In this document: positions 38,257-47,636 of the stretch, in pieces
How positions within the stretch are numbered: the stretch's first letter is position 1
Layout of the letters: the number at the start of each line of letters is the position of its first letter
Notes under the pieces: model-generated
Told to the model about the DNA's origin: nothing
The model's input: only the letters and a program-made list of their open reading frames with translations
Database searches by the model: none
Program-made: the position numbers and the translations under genes
NCBI GenBank assembly: GCA_963836605.1
Contig: CAWIKB010000007.1
Span: 62,001-126,000 of the forward strand
Direction of reading: 5' to 3'
Source of the DNA: Bog-473 sp963836605
GTDB taxonomy: Bacteria; Actinomycetota; Acidimicrobiia; Acidimicrobiales; RAAP-2
Length of the DNA stretch: 64,000 nt

Positions 38257-38482
38257 GCAAGGACTCCATCAGATCGGCTACAGCGAGCATTTCCGAGCGG
38301 TCCTCGTCGTCCGATTCGAGCGCTGCAACTTCATCGGCCAGTTCTTGATGACTCCTCATTGCTCGTGCCGCACGCACCAGTGATGACCTGATGGCTTCAG
38401 AGCGACTCATCCCTGTCGCTTCAAGGGAGCGCAGGGCCTGTTCGGCCTCGTCGTCAAGGCGAACGGATATTGCTTCTGTCAT
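38243..38482 (-). CDS. Ribbon-helix-helix antitoxin
   Basis: A 79-residue antitoxin. The N-terminal ITEAISVRLDDEAEQALRSLEATGMSRSEAIRSSLVRAA region fits the ribbon-helix-helix DNA-binding fold (strand AISVRL, helices AEQALRSL and RSEAIRSSLVRA). The acidic tail ESDDEDRSEML should bind and block the toxin. The gene precedes the toxin and overlaps it, the usual order. AT-rich DNA with a CAATACGTAATAC stretch just upstream may be its own operator. Confidence 0.85.
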   Translation of the reverse strand: MTEAISVRLDDEAEQALRSLEATGMSRSEAIRSSLVRAARAMRSHQELADEVAALESDDEDRSEMLAVADLMESLRAPG

Positions 38483-38630
38483 CTCTGCAGTGTATCACAA
38501 TACGTAATACAAGGTGCAGTGAGGCATTGGGAATGTCAACCTCAAATGGCCCCAGACCCGTGCTCATCTGATTTGGCCCCACAACCTTGAGATCCTGATT
38601 GCAGCGAGCGTGCTCGCGTAATCTCGATCC

Positions 38631-39200
38631 ATGGCTCAAAACGCCCCTCAACCTCCCGGCCAGAGCGTCTTTCGACTGCGGATTCAGCTCAGGGATGTGA
38701 ACCCCGTGGTCTGGCGCCGGATCCTGGTTCCCGGAAGCATTCGAATGGCCAAACTGAGTCCGATCCTGTTGGCCGCTATGGGCTGGAACAACTCACATCT
38801 GCACGCTTTCCTCATTGGCGACAAGCGCATTGGCATGTGTTTCGACGACTATCCCGAAGGCGAGATCGACGAAAAGGACGTGACTGTCCTTCAGGCCCTC
38901 CGAGAAGAGCGCCGTTTCATATTTGAGTACGACTTTGGCGACGGTTGGGAGCACGACGTGGTCATCGAGGACCTGAGCTGGTCCTACTTCGGCTTGAAGT
39001 TCGCCGTCTGCCTCGAAGGCGAGAATGCCTGTCCTCCCGACGATGTCGGTGGCCCCTATGGCTACACCGAGTTCCTCGAAGTAGTGACCGACCCCAAACA
39101 CGAAGAACACGACCGGATGCTCGAATGGGCAGACGGGCCCTTCGACCCAACCGAGTTCGATGTGGCCAACGCCAACGCCTTGATGCAAAAGGTGCGCTGA
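38631..39200 (+). CDS. Plasmid pRiA4b ORF-3-like protein
   Basis: A 189-residue protein of the pRiA4b ORF-3 family (PF07929). The hallmark segments are QLRDVNPVVWRRILVPGS near residue 20, MGWNNSHLHAFLIGD around 50-65, FEYDFGDGWEHDVVIED and YGYTEFLEVVTDPKHEEHDRMLEW. The function is unknown; members are frequent on plasmids and islands. A truncated relative at 45684 was hit by IS256 copy 3 in the same conserved NNSHLHAFL segment. Confidence 0.87.
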   Translation: MAQNAPQPPGQSVFRLRIQLRDVNPVVWRRILVPGSIRMAKLSPILLAAMGWNNSHLHAFLIGDKRIGMCFDDYPEGEIDEKDVTVLQALREERRFIFEYDFGDGWEHDVVIEDLSWSYFGLKFAVCLEGENACPPDDVGGPYGYTEFLEVVTDPKHEEHDRMLEWADGPFDPTEFDVANANALMQKVR

Positions 39201-39459
39201 GTCGGTTCCCCTTGGGTGCCATGCCGAGATTTATCGAGATTTGTCAGAGAACGCGTGAGCGGGGGAATTCCTGGTCAATTTCGGGAGAGGACCTGATCGA
39301 CCACAAGCCCAATGTCGTCGACCGCCGATATTCGGGTCAGTTTCGCGGTAGTAGATCGCTCTACTACTGCGACGGATCGAGTGGACCTAGTGGAAACCTG
39401 GATGGACGGATCTGCATTCCGCTGCACCGGTACAGAGTACGAGGACCGATTCCACCACG

Positions 39460-39506
39460 TTGCCAAGGTGACGGTCGTGGGTTCGAATCCCGTCATCCGC
39501 TCCAAC
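39460..39506. repeat. Attachment site copy 2 (tRNA-Gly 3' end)
   Basis: 47 bp identical to 20258-20304 except for two bases, starting in the anticodon loop (TTGCCAAGGTGA) and ending TCCGCTCCAAC. There is no 5' half of a tRNA before it. It marks the far end of element A. The DNA just upstream (39366-39459) resembles that upstream of the third copy. Confidence 0.85.
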
Positions 39507-39572
39507 TGACCTATTCCCATAGGCCGAGCCAGCGTTATAAGAGTTGGGTCCCGAGCTACCAGGAGGTAGTCC

Positions 39573-39630
39573 ATGCCCATGCGGTATCCGAAGGACTTTC
39601 GTCGAGCGGTCTGTGCTGCCAGATAGCTTT
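39573..39630 (+). pseudogene. Start of an IS3-type transposase orfA
   Basis: ATGCCCATGCGGTATCCGAA codes for MPMRYPKDFRRAVCA, the usual beginning of IS3-family OrfA helix-turn-helix proteins, and AGGAGG-like GGAGG lies 7 bp upstream. The frame is lost within 20 codons. The remainder of the element is absent. Confidence 0.45.
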
Positions 39631-39817
39631 GACTCCCCGTGAGTTGCCAGCCAAAGAGGTAGCATTCGATGCGTCCACGAGGTGCGAAGGGGAGAAAAGA
39701 GATGCCTGAGTTCCCTGCGATTACTCACGTGGCGCTAACGGTTACGAGCCTTGAACGGAGTGTGCCTTGGTATAAGGATCTGTTCGGCTCGGACCCAATC
39801 CTTGACGAGGATACAGG

Positions 39818-41237
39818 GAGAAATAGTCAATACCTGTGGATGAGAAGCCCGTCGGACTACGCGGCGACCTCGTTCACATCCTCCTCTGAACGTTCGGCCA
39901 TCACCCCCTTCTCGAAGGCGACGCCGGCACGAACCAGCGGGACGAGATGCGGCGCGTTGATGGCCCGCCACCGGGTCTGGGCCGCCTCGATCAGCTTGTA
40001 GGCCATGGCCAGTCCGGCCGCCCGTGAGCCCGGTCCCTTGGTCACCTTTGTCCGCAGTCGCACCGTGGCGAAGGTGGACTCGATCGGGTTGGTGGTCTTG
40101 AGATGGATCCAGTGCTCGGCGGGGAAGGCGTAGAAGGCCAGCAGCTCCTCGCGGTCCTTGACGAGCTTGCCCGTCGCCTTGGGCCATTTGGCCTCGTAGT
40201 CCTTGACGAACGCGTCGAGTGCCTTCTCGGCGTGCGCACGGTCCTCGGCGTCACGGACCTCGCAGAGGGCGGCCCGGGCCGCGGGCTGGGCCGATTTGGG
40301 CAGGGCGTTCATGACGTTGGCCATCTTGTGGACCCAGCAGCGCTGGTGTGCCGTGTCGGGGAAGACGTCGCTGAGCGCCCCCCAGAACCCGAGTGCTCCG
40401 TCACCCACCGCGAGGACCGGGGCTCTCATGCCCCGGCGCTTGAGATCGCGCAGCACGTCGGCCCACGACTCGGTGGACTCGCGGTGGCCGTCGGTGATCG
40501 AGACGAGCTCTTTGGTCCCATCGGCGCGGACACCCACGAGGACCAGGGCGCACAGGCGGGCCTCTTGGAGGCGGACGTTGAAGTGGATGCCGTCGGCGAA
40601 GAGGTAGACGTAGTCGACGCCCTTGAGGGAACGACGGGCGAACTGGTCGCGTTCGCGCTGCCAGTCCGTCGTCAGCCGGGTGATCACCGACGCCGAGAGC
40701 CCGGCGGCCGAGCCGAAGAACTCCTCGAGAGCAGGGACGAAGTCCCCCGAGCTCATGCCGTGGAGGTACATGAGGGGGAGCACCTCGGCCACCTTGGGCG
40801 ACTTGCGGGCCCACGGGGGCAGGATCGAGCTGCGAAAGCGCATGCGCTCCCCGGTCTCGGCGTCGACCCGGCGGTCATCGACCCGTGGGGCTCGCACCTC
40901 GATCGGCCCGGCTCCGGTCACCAGCGAGCGTGGCTCCGCGTGCCCGTTGCGCACCACCAGGCGATGGCCGTCCTCGTCGACCTCATGGGTCACACTCGAG
41001 ATGTAGCCCTCCACCTCGGCTTCGAGGGCTGCAGCCAGCATCCGCCGAGCCCCTTCGGCCACCAGGGCGTCCAGCCCGCTCGACAGCTCCGCGCTCGCGG
41101 GCCTCGTCAACATGTACTCTCAACATCGGCGTTCCTTCCTGCCAGCGTCTCACCGCCGGCGAACTTGTTTTGGTCAAACAGGAAGGTACGCCGCGCCTCG
41201 GTTCAGGTGGTGCATCCACAGGTTTTGGTTATAACTC
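39818..41237 (-). mobile_element. IS256-family element, copy 2
   Basis: A 1420-bp element in reverse orientation to copy 1. The 8-bp duplication GATACAGG flanks it (39810-39817 and 41238-41245). It differs from copy 1 by very few bases, including a net one-base insertion near the transposase start. It splits the VOC gene. Confidence 0.93.
39857..41113 (-). CDS. IS256-family transposase, copy 2
   Basis: Practically the same protein as copy 1 from residue 5 onwards, with all three catalytic residues and the HQRCWVHKMANVMNALPKSA block. A small change just after the usual start (GACGAG in place of GAGGGG) shifts the first codons. Reading begins at an ATG five codons later (MLTRPASAELSSG), or translation from the normal ATG would go out of frame. 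The ribosome site GGAAGGAA is 18 bp from the new ATG, so expression may be weaker. Confidence 0.88.
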   Translation of the reverse strand: MLTRPASAELSSGLDALVAEGARRMLAAALEAEVEGYISSVTHEVDEDGHRLVVRNGHAEPRSLVTGAGPIEVRAPRVDDRRVDAETGERMRFRSSILPPWARKSPKVAEVLPLMYLHGMSSGDFVPALEEFFGSAAGLSASVITRLTTDWQRERDQFARRSLKGVDYVYLFADGIHFNVRLQEARLCALVLVGVRADGTKELVSITDGHRESTESWADVLRDLKRRGMRAPVLAVGDGALGFWGALSDVFPDTAHQRCWVHKMANVMNALPKSAQPAARAALCEVRDAEDRAHAEKALDAFVKDYEAKWPKATGKLVKDREELLAFYAFPAEHWIHLKTTNPIESTFATVRLRTKVTKGPGSRAAGLAMAYKLIEAAQTRWRAINAPHLVPLVRAGVAFEKGVMAERSEEDVNEVAA

Positions 41238-41729
41238 GATACAGGTCCGTTCCAGCGCGTCGCTTGGCTTACCGGCGGCACAATCGTTGGCGTAACTCAG
41301 TTTCCTGACTTGGACAGCACTGAGCCGTTCAACGAGCGGCGGCCGGGGCTCGATCATCTGGCTTTCGGCTGTGCCAACCGCGATGAGTTAAAGGCATGGG
41401 AAATCCGTCTGAACGAACTCGGCATCCCCAACGGTGGCATCGTGGACACGCCTTACTACTCGGCATTGTCGTTTCGAGATCCCGACAACATCGCACTTGA
41501 GTTCTTCGCACCCCGGGGCTAAAACCGGCGGAGTATCCGACTGCTTGTAGGCCATCCCATACCGCCGGGATCGGGCGCAGCAGGCCACCGAGCGCTCTTA
41601 TGCGCCCGCATTGAACTTCGCGATCCGCAAGCACTGAATGTCGCGTTCGGCGCTCAGCGAATGTCGCGTTGAGGGTGACTCCGGGTCCTCGGTTGAAAAT
41701 GTTAGCGGCGCCTCCTCTCAGTGGGCGGT

Positions 41730-42501
41730 TCAGGCTCGGTGGAGGCCTGCTCGAGGGCGTGGTGCTCACGCATGCGCCATGACGGTCCCTTGATGTTGAA
41801 GACCACGGCGTTATGCATGAGCCGGTCCAAGATCGCCGCGGCAACGACCGCATCACCGAAGATCTCTCCCCACTCAGGCAGGCCCCGGTTGGTGGTGATC
41901 AGCGTCGGGTGGCCCCTCTCGTAGCGGGTGTTGACGACGTGGAAGGAGACTCCGGCCCCACCTCATTCGATGGGCAACAGTCCAACATCGTCGATGACCA
42001 GGACGCTCGGCGCGGTCAGCGTTTTGAGCTTGGAGGCAAAGGTGCCCTCCCGCTTGGCCTTGACCAAGGTGTTGACCATGTCGTCGGCGGTGCTGAAGTA
42101 GCCCCGATACCCGGCCTCGACTGCAGTGGTGGCCAGAGCCACGGCCAGGTGGGTCTTGCCCCGGCGGCCCGGTCACCCAAGAAGAGGATCGGGCGGTTCT
42201 CTTCGATGAAGCGGAGTGTGGCCAGGTCCACGATCAGCTTGCGATCGACGCTGGGCTGGAACTCGAAGTCGAAGTCGGCCAGGTTGCGCCGGAATGGAAA
42301 GCGGGCGAAGCGCAGCCGGGCCGCCAGTTTGCGGTTGACCGTCGAGGTGGCCTGCTCGCCGATGACCCGAGCCAGGAACTCAATGTGGCTCCACTCCTGC
42401 TCCTTGGCCTCTTCGGCCAACAGGGCAAAACACTCGGCTGATCGGGCCAGGCCCAGATACCCGAGATCGTCTTTGAGTTGTTCGTAGAGGGAGTTGGTCA
42501 C
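41730..42501 (-). pseudogene. istB: IS21 helper ATPase (IstB), frameshifted
   Basis: The AAA+ partner of the IS21 transposase, which sets target choice. The N-terminal part has YLGLARSAECFALLAEEAKEQEWSHIEFLARVIGEQ. After a shift near 42170 follow a P-loop region (GRGKTHLAVALATTAV), YFSTADDMVNTLVKAK, the Walker B stretch PSVLVIDDVGLLP and, after another shift near 41967, YERGHPTLITTNRGLPEWGEIFGDAVVAAAILDRLMHNA. The Walker A glycine stretch is damaged. Its start overlaps the istA stop by 4 bp. Confidence 0.82.
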
Positions 42502-43779
42502 GACCCCGCCCCCGTCTCATAGCGGCTCAGGTCCGGGACGGCCACGTCCACGTCGCCTTCGACCTCGAGGCGGATGGGGACCGCTGGCGGCACATCGTCG
42601 GGCAGCACCAGGGCCAGATGGTGGCCCCGGTGTTTGGAGAGTGCGGCGTACTGGGCGGCCGAGAAGTGCTCGGGGTCCCAGACTTCAACGGTGCCAAGAG
42701 GCGCCACGTAGTGACGGCCGACCACTTCAGCGGCCCAGCGGATCTCAATGACATCTGACGCCACCTCCTGGCGAACTTCCACCTTTTGGCCGAGACAGCG
42801 GGGTGGGACCGAGTAGACGCGTCCCACGCCATTGGATCTGGGGGATGGCGACGTGGACCCGGCGTGCCTCGACATAGGCGGTGTCGAAGCGCCGGCGGGG
42901 CAAGGCTCCGAGGACCATGTCTGCTCAATGGTGAACCGTTCCGCCGGCGGGGTCCCCGTGGTCCGGTGCACCCGCTGGTGGATGCGGGCCTGCACCCAGC
43001 GGGCCGCTCGTTCGTTGACTCGGCAATCGACGCCGGTGCTCCCGCCGCGGTGCATTCTTCGAGGAACCGTTCCTTGACGTCGCGGAAGGGACGCTCGATC
43101 TTGCCCTTGCGCTTGGCGTCGCCGGCCTGACAAGCCCGGATCTCGGTGCCGCAGAACTGGGCGAAAGCGAAGTCGCCGCCGGTGGGTGGAGCTTCGATCG
43201 CCGCCCCTGGGACTGGCCAAGCGCACCCATGCGGTCGGTGCTCGAGACCTTGGGGACGCCGCCGATGTACTCGAAGAATCGAACGAGGCCCTCGAAGGTG
43301 TACTCCCGGTCGATGACCGGAGCGAACCACCAGATGCGTACCCTCGACCAGCACAAGATGGCCGAGAAGCACCACACCTCGCCCAGCCCCCACTCGCTGG
43401 TCCAGGCCGAGGCGTCGGACCAGTCGAACTGGCATTCCTCCCCAGGCCCGGTCTCTATCCGGGTCGACGCCAGTGGAGCCCCGTTGAACCTCGGGCCCCG
43501 GATGGTGTTGAGGTGCCGGGTCACGCTGGCATAGGAGCCGGTGTACCCCTCGGCCGCAATCATCTCAAAAACGCTGGTCCCGAGCAGCCGCGGGGCCAGC
43601 CGCAACAACTCGGCGATCCGGGCCGCCCACCGTTCATCGATGACCATCGGCTCGGTCTTCTTGCGCTTCTCGGGTGGGCCGCCATTGGTCAGCCAGTTGC
43701 TGATCGTTTTCGGGTGGTACCCCGTTTCAGCAGCTATTTCGTTGATGGTCAGTCCCTGGCGCTTCATCGCCATAGACAT
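42498..43779 (-). pseudogene. istA: IS21 transposase (IstA), frameshifted
   Basis: N-terminal helix-turn-helix (LTINEIAAETGYHPKTISNWL), then the DDE domain with the first Asp in GEECQFDWSDASAW and the second in GGVPKVSSTDRMGALGQ. After a shift near 43210 comes FAFAQFCGTEIRACQAGDAKRKGKIERPFRDVKERFLEE, which holds the catalytic Glu. After another near 43020 follow NERAARWVQARIHQRVHRTTGTPPAERF and the C-terminal domain ending at 42498. Four or more indels make it dead as written. Confidence 0.82.
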
Positions 43780-44004
43780 CCATGTACTCCTCCTGGGTCA
43801 TCATCTTGCGGTCCCTCCAGTGGGCTTGGTGCAGTTGGTGCCCAAGACCCTGGAGGGGCCATCGACTGAGCCGGGTGGATGCCCGGCCAGGAGGACCCGG
43901 AGTCAGCTCAACGCGACTTTGGCTGCGTAGAGAACACGACTTTCGTTGATCGCCGATCGGAAGTTTCGGTGATTACAGAACGCGAGATTCAGTGATCACG
44001 CACA

Positions 44005-44493
44005 GCTCTCGCCGAACGATGAAATAAGGTTGCCGGTTAGTGGCCGGTCACACTAATCTGTACGAGGTTTGCTACGCAGACGGATAGAGCTATCGGTTGA
44101 TCGAATCCGACTATCCACCTGACGCACGAGGACGAAGGGTACTTCAGGTAACTCTTGACGTCACCGTGGTTCACCGCAACGACGGCTGATCGAATGATTG
44201 CTTTGTTGTTCAAGTCGTCATCCTGCCCTTAGCCCTGCGCCGTCACCAGATGCTGGTAATCGTGGTTCAGTGCAGCGGCAAACGATTTAAGTTCGTGTTC
44301 GATTGCCGGACCAGATGGCGTGACGATCACTTGGGTAATGCCCAAAGAACCCGCATGGTCCATTCGGTGCCAAACGCCTGAGTCACCTGTCCATCCCGTG
44401 TCGAGCAATCCGGGACCAGCGGCAGCGTCTCTTGGAAGATCTCGGTGCATCAAGGGCTGTCAAGTGAAAGCGTCTTCCCTCGGATCTTCAAAC
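44005..44493. other. Intergenic between IS21 and Fic, one weak ORF
   Basis: Holds only a 74-codon minus-strand frame (44229-44453, MMHRDLPRDAAAGPGLLD...) with a plausible C-terminal helix but no recognised family or ribosome site. I do not call it a gene with confidence. The rest is lower in GC than the flanks. Confidence 0.4.
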
Positions 44494-45648
44494 TCATCGC
44501 AGCGGACTCGAGCCGGCCAAACCCAGGAGCTCTCGAGAGACATAGAGGGCCGCGGGTTGGCCGGAGGTTGCTGGTGCAACTGTCCCGTATGCCGTGAGAA
44601 TCCCCGTAGTAGCCAGGCGGCGAAGGGCGGAACCGGCGGCTCTATAGGAAATACCGAGCTCGCTGACCACGATCGGAGTCGTCAGCACAAGATGACCGGC
44701 AGGAGTCTGAGAACTTCAAAGACAGCCGAATCGCTTCGAGGCTTCCGCTTTCCGGCGTTAAGTCGATTTTGCCATTGCTGCTTAATGTGTTCAACGTCCG
44801 CGATCAAGGCGGGTCGGCCTTGCCTCCCTTCGCCACGGTGTCAGCGAACCAACTGATCCAGCGGAGATGATCTCCGAAACGAAACATCGTTAGGCCCGAG
44901 CTGTATCCTCCGACGTCAGCAGCGATGGCAACACTTACCGGCGGGGGCACAAGCAGCGCAAGGCGTCGGGTGAGAATCCAGGCGACAAGCACACGACCGA
45001 TTCGTCCGTTCCCATCAGCGAACGGATGGATGATCTCGAATTGCCCGTGGGCGACCGCGGCCTGACTTATCGGATCGAGATTGCTCTGGTTGGCGTATGC
45101 CAAGAGATCTTCGAGCAGCCGTGCGAGCTCGCTGACGGGTGGAGTAACGAGGTGCGCATCCAAGGGACTTGTGCCGCCAATCCATCCTTGCTCATCTCTG
45201 ATGGCTCCCACATAGCGGTCGGGAGTTGGACTTCCGGTCATCAAGATTCGATGCCACTTGCACAGCCTCTCAACGGAGAGGTCCTCGCCAATTGCGGCCT
45301 CACTAACGGCTTCGAACACCGCAGCCAGATTTGATGCCACCCATGCTGCGGTACCGGCGTCCTGGCGTCCAATCCCTTCCTCTGCGAGAACGACGTCAAC
45401 GACTGGAGCGGTGATCCCTTCGATGTATGAAGATGCAACACCCTCTGAGCGTAAGAGCAACCGGGCAAGTGGCTCGTAGTCGGGATGGAGTGATTCAGCA
45501 GCGTGCCCAACTTCGGTTGCCGCCGATGCGGTCCGAGCCGCCGTTCTCCGTCCAGCGTGAGATCCCTATGGGCCAGCAGCGCCGGCACGAAGGCGTTCAC
45601 TCGGCGACCCTGCCAGATCACCCCCACCTCCGAGCCAGCCAGTTCCAT
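44494..45648 (-). pseudogene. Fic family protein, frameshifted
   Basis: Fic-domain protein, usually an AMP-transferase acting on a protein hydroxyl. Starting at ATG 45648 (MELAGSEVGVIWQGRR), a shift near 45540 leads to LLLRSEGVASSYIEGI, the Ser-x-x-x-Glu inhibitory helix that blocks ATP in class II Fic proteins. The catalytic motif HPFADGNGRIGR is intact, with flap residues upstream. Shifts near 44825 and 44700 lead to a C-terminal winged-helix block ending SYRAAGSALRRLATTGILTAYG and SRELLGLAGSSPLR. Total about 385 residues. An AT-rich promoter-like stretch lies upstream (45650-45670). Confidence 0.82.
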
Positions 45649-45775
45649 AGCTAAATACTATACGGATAATGGAGGAGAGATACAGTATTCGGGTCAATTT
45701 GACTGAGCCCGAGCTGTGGGGGGACCTGGCGCGGGTCTGGCGGCTGAACAACTCACACCTGCACGCCTTCTTGAT

Positions 45776-47179
45776 GAGAAATAGTCAATACCTGTGGATG
45801 AGAAGCCCGTCGGACTACGCGGCGACCTCGTTCACATCCTCCTCTGAACGTTCGGCCATCACCCCCTTCTCGAAGGCGACGCCGGCACGAACCAGCGGGA
45901 CGAGATGTGGCGCGTTGATGGCCCGCCACCGGGTCTGGGCCGCCTCGATCAGCTTGTAGGCCATGGCCAGTCCGGCCGCCCGTGAGCCCGGTCCCTTGGT
46001 CACCTTTGTCCGCAGTCGCACCGTGGCGAAGGTGGACTCGATCGGGTTGGTGGTCTTGAGATGGATCCAGTGCTCGGCGGGGAAGGCGTAGAAGGCCAGC
46101 AGCTCCTCGCGGTCCTTGACGAGCTTGCGTCGCCTTGGGCGATTTGGCCTCGTAGTCCTTGACGAACGCGTCGAGTGCCTTCTCGGCGTGCGCACGGTCC
46201 TCGGCGTCACGGACCTCGCAGAGGGCGGCCCGGCCCGCGGGCTGGGCCGATTTGGGCAGGGCGTTCATGACGTTGGCCATCTTGTGGACCCAGCAGCGCT
46301 GGTGTGCCGTGTGGGGAAGACGTCGCTGAGCGCCCCCCAGAACCCGAGTGCTCCGTCACCCACCGCGAGGACGGAGGCACTCATGCCTCGGCGCTTGAGA
46401 TCGCGCAGCACGTCGGCCCACGACTCGGTGGACTCGCGGTGGCCGTCGGTGATCGAGACGAGCTCTTTGGTCCCATCGGCGCGGACACCCGCGACCAGGG
46501 CGCACAGGCGAGCCTCTTGGAGGCGGACGTTGAAGTGGATGCCGTCGGCGAAGAGGTAGACGTAGTCGACGCCCTTGAGGGAACGACGGGCGAACTGGCC
46601 GCGTCACTGCCAGTCCGTCGTCAGCCGGGTGATCACCGACGCCGAGAGCCCGGCGGCCGAGCCGAAGAACTCCTCGAGAGCAGGGACGAAGTCCCCCGAG
46701 TCATGCCGTGGAGGTACATGAGGGGGAGCACCTCGGCCACCTTGGGCGACTTGCGGGCCCACGGGGGCAGGATCGAGCTGCGAAGCGCATGCGCTCCCCG
46801 GTCTCGGCGTCGACCCGGCGGTCATCGACCCGTGGGGCTCGCACCTCGATCGGCCCGGCTCCGGTCACCAGCGAGCGTGGCTCGCGTGCCCGTTGCGCAC
46901 CACCAGGCGATGGCCGTCCTCGTCGACCTCATGGGTCACACTCAAGATGTAGCCCTCCACCTCGGCTTCGAGGGCTGCAGCCAGCATCCGCCGAGCCCCT
47001 TCGGCCACCAGGGCGTCCCACCCGCTCGACAGCTCCCCGCGCCGGGCCCCTCAACATGTATCTCAACATCGGCGTTCTTCCTGCCAGCGTCTCACCGCCG
47101 GCGAACTTGTTTTGGTCGAACAGGAAGGTACGCCGCGCCTCGGTTCAGGTGGTGCATCCACAGGTTTTGGTTATAACTC
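45776..47179 (-). mobile_element. IS256-family element, copy 3 (decayed)
   Basis: A 1404-bp element of the same type as copies 1 and 2, with the 9-bp duplication CTTCTTGAT on both sides (45767-45775 and 47180-47188). Its ends are intact (GAGAAATAGTC and GAGTTATAACC in complement). The interior carries many small deletions, mostly single bases. Confidence 0.9.
45815..47060 (-). pseudogene. IS256-family transposase, copy 3, many frameshifts
   Basis: The same transposase as copy 1, recognisable block by block (KVTKGPGSRAAGLAMAYKLIEAAQTRW, MANVMNALPKSAQPAGRAAL, SVITRLTTDWQ). Single-base losses at about 47050, 46880, 46780, 46700, 46605, 46490, 46312 and 46128 put it in all three frames. It cannot give a product. 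Codons between the shifts are nearly unchanged, so decay is recent or the indels are read errors. Confidence 0.85.
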
Positions 47180-47215
47180 CTTCTTGATCGGTGACATGCG
47201 CGTCGGCAGGTGCTT

Positions 47216-47636
47216 CGGACCCCCAAAGTCTGTGGTCCGACCTGTCGTCGGGCCACGCGTTCGGCGTATGGGGCGAAAGCAATACGGGCTATGGCGTGGG
47301 GGCCTGACGAACGACGATGGCGTTGGTGTGTCGGGGGTGTACGGCCTTATGTCGCAGGTGGCCTTGGGTCGAGAATCGGCAGTGGCATTGCGGCGCCGGG
47401 CGCCGCAGGATTCGCGTGGACGGGGGGCGCTCCAAGGGCCGGGCATAACCATCAGCGTGTGGCACTCACATCGTCCCGGGTGGTCTGGCTCCTCGACCTC
47501 CGGGCAAGCTGCGCCTCGCCTCATTGCAGCACGGCCCACGAGGATCGCCCTTGCGGCCATGGTGAATTGCCTAGGGTTGCCAAGGTGGCCCCACAGCCAA
47601 GGGTGGCCTCAGGTACCCAGCCGAGGAGGGTCGTCA
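47216..47636. other. Intergenic, no gene recognised
   Basis: About 420 bp between the pRiA4b remnant and the DUF4436 gene. Open frames exist but none has a start with a ribosome site or family resemblance. Confidence 0.45.

Larger units (their letters stand above)
20305..39506. mobile_element. Integrative element A at tRNA-Gly (about 19.2 kb)
   Basis: Bounded by the tRNA-Gly 3' end on the left and its 47-bp copy at 39460-39506 on the right, with an integrase just inside the left end. Cargo: a cell-wall-binding protein, tRNA-Pro, a secreted repeat protein, a PemK/RHH pair and a pRiA4b-like gene. It holds at least six insertion sequences and a group II intron. The integrase is truncated, so the element can no longer move by itself. 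Boundaries follow the repeats; unity as one element is inferred. Confidence 0.65.
39702..41522 (+). pseudogene. VOC (glyoxalase-type) protein, interrupted by IS256
   Basis: A vicinal oxygen chelate protein of 130 residues when the IS and one 8-bp duplication are removed: PEFPAITHVALTVTSLERSV is the first beta-alpha-beta module with a metal-ligand His, and after the insertion PGLDHLAFGCANRDELKAW and YYSALSFRDPDNIALEFF form the second, with another His and the final Glu. The joint reads DEDTGPFQRVAWLTGG in frame. Members are isomerases, lyases or drug-binding proteins; the substrate is unknown. Confidence 0.88.
41600..44004 (-). mobile_element. IS21-family element, degraded
   Basis: Both ends hold the shared inverted block TCGCGTTGAG followed by TGACTCCGGGTCCTC (41663-41693 and, in complement, 43895-43925). 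Outside it are several spaced copies of GAATGTCGCGTT-like units, the usual multiple transposase-binding sites of IS21. Two genes (istA, istB) overlap in the usual way. The outermost ends are approximate. Confidence 0.7.
45684..47215 (+). pseudogene. pRiA4b ORF-3-like remnant, interrupted by IS256 copy 3
   Basis: Before the IS: YSIRVNLTEPELWGDLARVW and LNNSHLHAFLI; after removal of the IS and one 9-bp duplication the frame goes on with GDMRVGRCFG. This matches the conserved core of the intact family member at 38631. The N-terminus is short of the usual RDVxPxVWRR layout and the C-terminal two thirds are missing, so the gene was broken before or after the insertion. Confidence 0.65.

Noticed and set aside
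37939..38482. A new type of toxin-antitoxin system
   Set aside because: Both partners fit known families (PemK/MazF and ribbon-helix-helix) in the usual order.
39430..39509. A second tRNA-Gly gene
   Set aside because: Only the 3' half is present (from the anticodon loop); the 5' half is absent, so it is an attachment site and not a gene.
44229..44453. 74-codon frame as a gene
   Set aside because: No ribosome site, no family and atypical composition; left as an uncalled frame in the intergenic entry.
41600..47180. Composite transposon formed by IS256 copies 2 and 3
   Set aside because: Each copy has its own target duplication on both sides, so they inserted separately; no shared outer duplication was found.
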